Shown here: positions 58,056 to 64,000 of the stretch, one piece after another
Layout: the number at the start of each line of letters is the position of its first letter
Numbering within the stretch: position 1 is the first letter of the stretch
Assembly: GCA_001630475.1 (NCBI GenBank)
Contig: KV419398.1
Coordinates: 1,029,825 to 1,093,824, forward strand
Origin: Sistotremastrum niveocremeum HHB9708
Lineage: Eukaryota; Basidiomycota; Agaricomycetes; Sistotremastrales; Sistotremastraceae
Length of the DNA stretch: 64,000 bases
Direction of reading: 5' to 3'
Position numbers and translations under genes: made by a program
Notes under the pieces: generated by a model
What the model saw: only the letters and a program-made list of their open reading frames with translations
Database searches by the model: none
Told to the model about the DNA's origin: nothing

Positions 58056-59530
58056 ATGCTCCCTCGTTCAATTCTCTATCTGTCCCAACATCGTTGCATT
58101 CGAGAGATAATATGTTTGCATCATAGCAATCAGCCTCTGTGGCGAGCCAGCCACTCTTGTAACCCTGAAAAGGCTCGACACCCCGTTTCAAGCAGAGCGT
58201 TTTCATCTGGGAGGGGGATTCGAGACCAAAGTAAAGCAGCCGCACAGGAAGCTGACTCCAATGTCGACGTTGGACATTCAAAGTTTCTCGCCGAAGCCCC
58301 TCCTGATGCTGAGTGGTCTGGCCCGAGCAACAATGGTTTAGACTCCTCCAACGAGTCACACGACGGGACCAAAGTCGAGATGCAGGCCACTTCTTCCGGA
58401 TCAGGTGTTTATATTATTGGTATATCATGGTCGTGAGTATACTGATTTTTGCCTAGGAACACTGGCGTCGACGTCGTCCCATCTATTTAAGCTCATTCTT
58501 CCTCTCCACCACCTTCGACAGAAGCATCGCACCACGAAGGCTTCTGGTGAGAACGTCAAGAAAAAGCACCCGCCAACAGTCTTCCTCCTCCATCCATCCC
58601 AACCTCTATCTCATGTGTCGCGGCTCATAAGCTCCACGCTATCGCCTCTATCGCCTGAGATCGTATTCCGAGCAACAGCGCCTCATCCGACATCGGGGGA
58701 CCACTCGAAGCCAGGCGATACTATAGAAGAATGGAGCGATTCGACAGACATAGGTGACTTCGTGAAAGAAGCAGCTCGCTCGACAAATTTCGATATCGTC
58801 CTCTCCTTCCCGCATTCCAACAACTCGGTGGCTTCAAAGTCTGCTAATGAAACATCTTCTTCGGTCAACGAACAGACAATCTCAGTTTCTGTTCCGCCGT
58901 TTCCTGTCAGAACAAGATTTCTAAGAAGGAGACTACGCGAGTTGGAAGAAGAGATCGAGAGGATGTCACTTATCAAACGGGAATGTGATCTCGAGGCTCA
59001 TCGAGGAGCGAGGCGGACCGCCGTTGGTGGCTTAGGACTTCTAGTTGTCTATTGGGGTGCAGTGGCACGATTGACCTTCTGGGATTACGGTTGGGACATC
59101 ATGGTCAGCTCATCGATTATTTCTTTGTCTTGAATTCATCCTCAACATCAAACAGGAACCCGTGACTTACCTATCGGGCCTCTCGACCGTCATAGTGGGA
59201 TATCTCTGGTTCCTCTATCACAATCGAGAAGTTTCGTACACATCTGTACTCTCCCAATCTATCTCTGCGCGACGCGATACGCTCTATCGCTCTCGGGGTT
59301 TAGATCTCGACTTGTGGGCTGATATGCGGGCAGAGGCGAGAACGTTGAAGAGAGAGATAGGGAAGATCGCAGAACATTATGGCGTCAAGTGGGAAGGCAA
59401 TGATGAAGAGAAAACCGATGAGAGGGATGATGACGACCAAGCGCAGGACGATGCAGAAGGAAAAACAGGCGGTGAGACGGACGACGACATTATTAATTCG
59501 GGTAAGGATGCGAAAGCAAAAGGACAATAA
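58056..59530 (+). CDS. MCU: Mitochondrial calcium uniporter pore subunit
   Basis: Pore-forming subunit of the inner-membrane Ca2+ uniporter. Exons 58056-58404, 58457-59103 and 59156-59530; 456 residues. The N-terminus (MLPRSILYLSQHRCIREIIC) is basic and fits a matrix targeting signal. The matrix domain precedes a coiled coil (RRLRELEEEIERMSLIKREC). TM1 is AVGGLGLLVVYWGAVARLTF; the selectivity filter WDYGWDIMEPVTYL carries the invariant Trp-Asp-x-Met-Glu(-Pro) pore motif; TM2 is LSTVIVGYLWFLYHN. The second intron falls exactly inside the filter, between DIM and E. The C-terminus is acidic. No EMRE-like gene is seen nearby. Confidence 0.94.
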
Positions 59531-60040
59531 TTTAGTACTTTTAGTGGCATAGCATTTGGATTCGTAGCATGAGTGTTAGGTGGGACATATGCAGGGTCAG
59601 GCCCAAGTGGATCACAGGTATAGCTGTATGATGGCCAGAGAAATACAGCAGGAATTTTTTTCGTCCAGTTCGCCATCCGCACGATCATGAATGAGAGTGG
59701 CCCTGAGTGGGAAATGGGAGGAACAGCTTAGCGAGATATACATCATTCACAGCGATTACAGTACTTCTCTCTAGAGAAAAACAATGATGGGTATGATGGT
59801 CACAAACTGTTATCAAAGGCTCGTAGAGCTAATCGTCTCAAAGAATTGCTGGGGACAGAGACAATTTAGATAGGGAAAAATAGAAAGCCATCGGAAGCAC
59901 TTTCGGGTTTCGGCTGCAACACTCGTCTATCTTTAACGACTAATCTATCTTTTATTCACCAGAAATGGTATTTCAAAGCGGTCTGGACAACGTATTGGGG
60001 CCGCGAACAGATTATAAAAATACTATCCAACTTGCAGGTT
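59531..60040. other. Intergenic region after MCU
   Basis: About 0.5 kb. MCU 3' UTR and unassigned sequence up to the third repeat copy. No gene is seen. Confidence 0.5.
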
Positions 60041-60440
60041 AGGATTCCTCCATCTGTCGACTGGGCGCGGTCAGCCAGTGCATTCGATTCTATTCCTCTT
60101 GTCCTGAGCTTCTGGGTAACGTTATAACCCTCTTCAATCAGCTATCTACCACCCGCGTCCTTTCGCAATCGAGATGCAAGTTCAACCGTCGCCAAACACG
60201 AGCACCATATGTAATGACAGGCCAGTGGGCTGCGACGGACCCATGAAGTGCATGCAATTTCGGACCCTGCTAGGCGGGTTACTGAACTTACTCGTTCTGT
60301 AGGACGAATTTCCGTTTCGATCCCATAGGGAACATTATATCGAGGTGACCACTTTGCGTGTCCGGAGGTTCTTATCGGCAAACACCTGCATTGTTTTTGA
60401 TTTGCGTCTATCAAAATGCCATCACATTTTGGAGCAGAGT
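60041..60440 (+). repeat. Dispersed noncoding repeat, copy C
   Basis: Third copy, 20 kb from A and B and in the same orientation. It shares GATTCCTCCA-CTGTCGACT, CAGTGCATTCGATT, CTCTTCAATCAG, CCACCCGCGTCCTTTCGCAA, GTTCTGTAGGACGAATT and the end block AATGCCATCACATTTTGG with copies A and B. It is shorter and more diverged. No open frame is conserved. It ends about 145 bp from the GWT1 stop codon, so it may lie within the GWT1 3' UTR on the opposite strand. Confidence 0.68.
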
Positions 60441-60584
60441 CAGGGTACCGAACGTACAGTTTGCCCCCTGTGGTACTTCGAAATGTGGTGTAAGGACTTT
60501 GACAATTCGTAGCTCTCCTCCATGCGTATGCTTTGGCTTAATCTTATATCGTGTTTTCAACATTATCTACTCAAGAGCATTCAG

Positions 60585-62540
60585 TTATAACTTGACTAAA
60601 CGTCTATGTCTAGTGTACCATGCAACGATGGCGATGACAAAGGAGTATAAGATAAGAATGAGGAATGCCTTGGAATTAGAGGTATACATCGTTTGCACGG
60701 AGAGGTTTATGAGACCTGTCGCAACGTTTGCCTATATTTTCATGAATAGCCGATAGACCGAATCTCCAAATTTGACATACCAGCAGAAATAAGATGAGGC
60801 CATTTTTATTGATAGCCTCTAGGAGTACGGGCGCCAGGTTTGCTTCGCTGAATCGCAAGCCTGCAACGAAGGACTTGATTGGATAAAACTGAATATCAAG
60901 GACGATATATCCTAGCAAGAACGTGGTATTGAAGGACGCCGTCCATAAACCATATTGTAAATTTGCCTAAGACGAAGTTTATTCAGTCGAGATCTCATAA
61001 AGTGGTGGAAAGCTCACCAATCTTCTAGAAACTCCACCGCCCACTTCGTAAACATACGCAATCCCATAGAGAGTCCACCAGATGGCAGCGTAGCTGGACA
61101 GCTCGATTGCTATTTTATCATCTTTTCTCAACTCCCTTTTGGGAATTAAGAATTGTCTCCGAGCACCACCGCCGAATCGCCGCATGCTATTCAGCTGAGC
61201 CTGTGCTCGATCAGTTGCCATTGCGCGAGGAGAAGGTGATAAACCAATCGCGGTAGGATTCCGTGAACGGAGAGCACGGCGGAACGTAGAGGGCGTCGCG
61301 GGGAGAACAAGAGTACCCGTTAAGAGACCGAGAAGCTGGATCGATAGATATCCCGGAAGAGAGACTACGCCTTCTTTATTATGTGATAAGAGAGATATTC
61401 GAGGGGAATCGAGAGTCCAAGACTGGAGGGAAGTGTAGGATAGCAACAGTTGGTGGACTGTCGAAAGGTGAGGTGCGGTAAACCGGCTCATGGCAATATG
61501 GCTTACAACATGTTATGAGGAGAGCTATCGTGGCTATTGGGGTTGTGAGGATGAAAGGGTGGACAAGGACTTGAAGCGCGGGAAGGATGGCCAAAGTCAA
61601 GAAGAAATTCCAGTGAGTCCCGTATTCAGAGGCATGCTCCTATATAATTTCAGAAACTATAGAAACATTGGATTCGTAAACTTACAGGATAGTCCGTTCC
61701 CTTGACAAGGATGACTCTGAGTAGCCCAAGGACCACGATAGGCAACAGCTTGATGATCGTTGTCGACAACTTGGATAACATAGGTCTCCTCAGATACTCC
61801 ACGTCTTTAACCATCGGAATAGCAGAAACGAGTCCCTGCGAAAAAACGAAGGATCCGACTCCCAGATCCATCTATCTATCGTTAAATGAACATGAACTAA
61901 AACCGGGATGAGTAAAGAAAGGGAGATGCACCATCGACACGCCGAACGTTTCACATTTAGCCAGCTCCCGAGGGAATATTGGGAAATCGACTGCCAGGAT
62001 GGACAAGATGGTAAGGAGCATCATGTGTGCTCTGTAGGTCGAAACGGCAGCTACAGGCTGTAGGCCTACAATCGGTGGTCTGGGAACCTCATCTTCAGAA
62101 TCTGATGATCCTGGAGTAGCCAGCTTATCCAGAGTTTCAGGATGGTCTAGGGACAGTGTTCGTTTTGTGGGTGACATGATCGGGGTAAGCGGTGGAGGTG
62201 CAGGGCGTGGGGGGACGATTAGGGTGAGCCCAATCAAAAGACATAGGATGACAAGAAGAATGAGTGGTTTAAGGGCAAATATGGTTATTGAGAGAATGAG
62301 TGGGGTGACGAGGATGTTATATTCGAAAATAAAAGGCAGAGACCATGATAGTCGCTGTCGCAGAGCCGAGTAGAGCGCAATAGATGCCTAGAGCGCCGCC
62401 GTCAAATCTACGTCAAAAATTCTGGGAAAAACGGAGCATACTAGGGCATTACAAGAGACGAGATTTATATGCCAAATGGATGACCCAGAAGTATTCGAGA
62501 CGAACGCCTCCTTAGCAGATTTGTAGTCATCAGTGGACAT
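60585..62540 (-). CDS. GWT1: GPI-anchor inositol acyltransferase Gwt1 (PIG-W)
   Basis: ER multi-pass enzyme that acylates inositol of GlcN-PI in GPI-anchor synthesis. Exons 62540-62442, 62387-61932, 61871-61686, 61639-61507, 61457-61018, 60966-60781 and 60731-60585; 548 residues. Conserved blocks: start MSTDDYKSAKEAFVSNTSGS and SIWHINLVSCNAL; TYRAHMMLLTILSILAVDFP then IFPRELAKCETFGVSM; DLGVGSFVFSQGLVSA; YPEHASEYGTHWNFFLTLAI; HQLLLSYTSLQSWTL; NKEGVVSLPGYLSIQLLGLL; ANLQYGLWTASFNTTFLL; and the C-terminal ANVATGLINLSVQTMYTSNS. About 13 hydrophobic segments can be traced. Its product is needed for the GPI-type phosphoesterase elsewhere in the window, as for all GPI proteins. Confidence 0.95.
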
Positions 62541-62593
62541 GTCACAAAGTGACCCTCGTGTTCCTCCTCGCACTCATGTCGCTCTCTGGCTGA
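62541..62593. promoter_or_regulatory. Very short bidirectional interval between GWT1 and neighbour
   Basis: Only 53 bp separate the two start codons, which point away from each other. Promoter elements of each gene must extend into, or overlap, the other's transcribed region. Confidence 0.5.
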
Positions 62594-63673
62594 ATGGATA
62601 TTGAAGTCAACTGCTTTACGAACAGGATTCAATCTGAGCAGACTTTGATCGACCAAGCTAGAGCTCTCATCGAACAGCCGCGTTGGCGAAATTTGGAGGA
62701 AGGGAAATGGGACTCGAAGTTGTTCGACATCGACCCTGAACGCTGCTTCACCTATAACGAAAAACCACCTCGAATACCCTTCGTTGTCAGTGATCCTGAG
62801 CTGAAGGAATGGGGTGCAGAAGTTACTGCAGATGAGATTTTTGCCTTGGAAGATTTGGCAGAGTTCGCTCCTCATGTGGCAGTGGCATCCTCTGTACCTC
62901 CATCGAAGCGTGGTCTGGACACAGTTGACTTTCAAACGGCGGACCCTAACGAAGCGGAAACATCTGAGCGACTAGATTCAAGCTCTCGGGTTCTTGAATC
63001 CAATGAGCCTCCAGCGAAACGCGTAAAGCGATCGCACACCGTCACTCTCTTCAACGCGATCCCTTGGGTGCGTCTTTCGACATATCCCTTTGACTATGTT
63101 TCCTTATAGTAATACCAGCCTCATCAACACTCACGTCCCTCCCCCGCTATCCCTGCTCCCGCTGGAATACGAATTGTCGAGCCGCACGGTGTCTTGATGG
63201 TGTACAAGGCCATAACTGAACCACAAGCTCATTGGCTCGTCCCAATCCAATGTTCTCCCACTCTATTCTCCCACCTCGATGACACCCCTTCCACGGCTCT
63301 CTATAGTATCAACTTACTACCCGATAATCCGCCTTCCTCCCAGTCAAATCGAATATATTGGACCTATCATTCTCTCGTCTCATTCTGGGTCTTCCTTCTC
63401 GAAGTTCGCAAACGCAATAAGTTTGGCCCGCTCGCCATAACATATCTGTATAATTCCCCGGAACTGGCGTTTGTCAAGATCACATGCGACACGCCGAACG
63501 TGATGCGATTTAGGACGGTGTTGAGAAGCTGGAGGTGTCAGATGGACGCGAATGATCCACCTCCTTCTACCGTGGAGAAGGAAGTGCTTAACTCATCTGC
63601 TTCCGCTCGGCCCCTGAAGTTCGCTCGTTTACTATTGGTCGACGAGAGTGGTGATAATTTGCTCATTGCATGA
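62594..63673 (+). CDS. Hypothetical conserved-looking protein, 342 residues
   Basis: Two exons, 62594-63067 and 63119-63673, phase 0. The first begins MDIEVNCFTNRIQSEQTLID and includes ARALIEQPRWRNLEEGKWD, and a bipartite-type basic patch (PPAKRVKRSH) that could be a nuclear localisation signal. The second reads AGIRIVEPHGVLMVYKAITE, an ordered-looking beta/alpha pattern, IYWTYHSLVSFWVFLLEVRK and YLYNSPELAFVKITCDTPNV, then a Ser-rich stretch and RPLKFARLLLVDESGDNLLI. The second half is folded in character, but I do not recognise the family. Divergent partner of GWT1. Confidence 0.65.
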
Positions 63674-63908
63674 CGATCATTAATGAATCTATCGAAGCAG
63701 ACATGATAGAAGAGACGTCCGTGTATTGGAGTTCACTGTATTTCTACTCATTAGACAATGGATATCGTTATTATGCACGTTGTGAACGGATGCCAGTTCA
63801 AAAGTATGGTAAAACATGAAAGCGCGAAAGAGGCAATAAAATTAGTATGCCAAAAGATGAGAGAGAAACCAATTGTCCAAGATAACACCGTGAGTAATAT
63901 CATGACGA

Positions 63909-64000
63909 TCATTGAGTCGTTATACTCCTTTTTGACCGAATGCTATCGGCAGGCGTAGTAGGTCGACTATTCGACCCATTCCCACCACCCCCAAACCGTT
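63909..64000 (-). CDS. Possible 3' end of a gene running off the window
   Basis: On the minus strand an open frame enters from the right edge and ends at a TGA at 63911-63909. Its residues are RFGGGGNGSNSRPTTPADSI then RSKRSITTQ, a Gly/Ser/Thr-rich, basic C-terminus of plausible coding character. Too short to identify; a 66-codon opposite-strand frame at 63758-63958 competes for the same bases. Confidence 0.3.
   Translation of the reverse strand, partial: RFGGGGNGSNSRPTTPADSIRSKRSITTQ

Noticed and set aside
1-64000. CRISPR arrays, prokaryotic operons, rRNA genes
   Set aside because: None present; the window is eukaryotic with spliceosomal introns throughout.

Overview
The window looks like a piece of an Agaricomycete (mushroom-forming basidiomycete) genome. 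Introns are short (mostly 45-60 nt, GT..AG) and dense, many genes have 3-18 exons, and the content includes lineage markers: a Clp1 (clampless) homologue, an AA9 lytic polysaccharide monooxygenase, a multicopper oxidase and a DUF6535 membrane protein. All gene models below were built by reading splice junctions by eye and checking that exon phases add up; none has been tested against transcripts.

Layout. 0-4 kb: 5'-truncated Zn2Cys6 transcription factor. 4.8-8.3 kb: DUF1774 membrane protein, URM1, ISD11/LYRM4, a doubtful small C2H2 protein. 9.7-13.4 kb: AA9 enzyme and a Tda3-like FAD oxidoreductase. 13.5-19.9 kb: mitochondrial bL28m, DEAD-box helicase DBP4, CLN3/battenin. 20.9-28.6 kb: a 73-residue three-exon protein, SLX1, a SAP-domain protein with NuSAP-like architecture, splicing factor SYF2. 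29.1-34 kb: a divergent pair of surface enzymes, an N-terminally anchored multicopper oxidase (with 5-nt and 3-nt exons) and a GPI-type phosphoesterase. 34.3-49.5 kb: canonical IRE1 (-), two tandem noncoding repeats, a seven-TM protein (+), canonical CLP1 (-), and a chimeric gene (+). 49.7-57.7 kb: a mucin-like single-pass protein, a gene-poor stretch with an assembly gap, and a DUF6535 protein. 58-64 kb: mitochondrial calcium uniporter MCU, a third copy of the repeat, GWT1, an unknown gene that starts 53 bp from GWT1, and perhaps the 3' end of one more gene.

The most striking item is the chimera at 46594-49518. Its N-terminal half is a second Clp1-like protein and its C-terminal half is a complete IRE1-type kinase plus KEN ribonuclease, with no luminal sensor, signal peptide or transmembrane segment. 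The Clp1-part intron matches the intron of the window's own CLP1, and the kinase/RNase introns match those of the window's own IRE1 in position and phase. The junction falls exactly at the intron that precedes the kinase glycine loop in canonical IRE1. In Ustilago maydis Clp1 is known to bind the unfolded-protein-response bZIP factor Cib1, so a covalent Clp1-IRE1 protein would join two parts of an already linked developmental/UPR circuit. Function is inference.

Most other genes are conserved housekeeping genes: tRNA thiolation (URM1), Fe-S biogenesis (ISD11), mitochondrial translation (bL28m), ribosome assembly (DBP4), splicing (SYF2), DNA repair (SLX1), GPI-anchor synthesis (GWT1) and mitochondrial Ca2+ uptake (MCU). 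Several share short bidirectional promoters.
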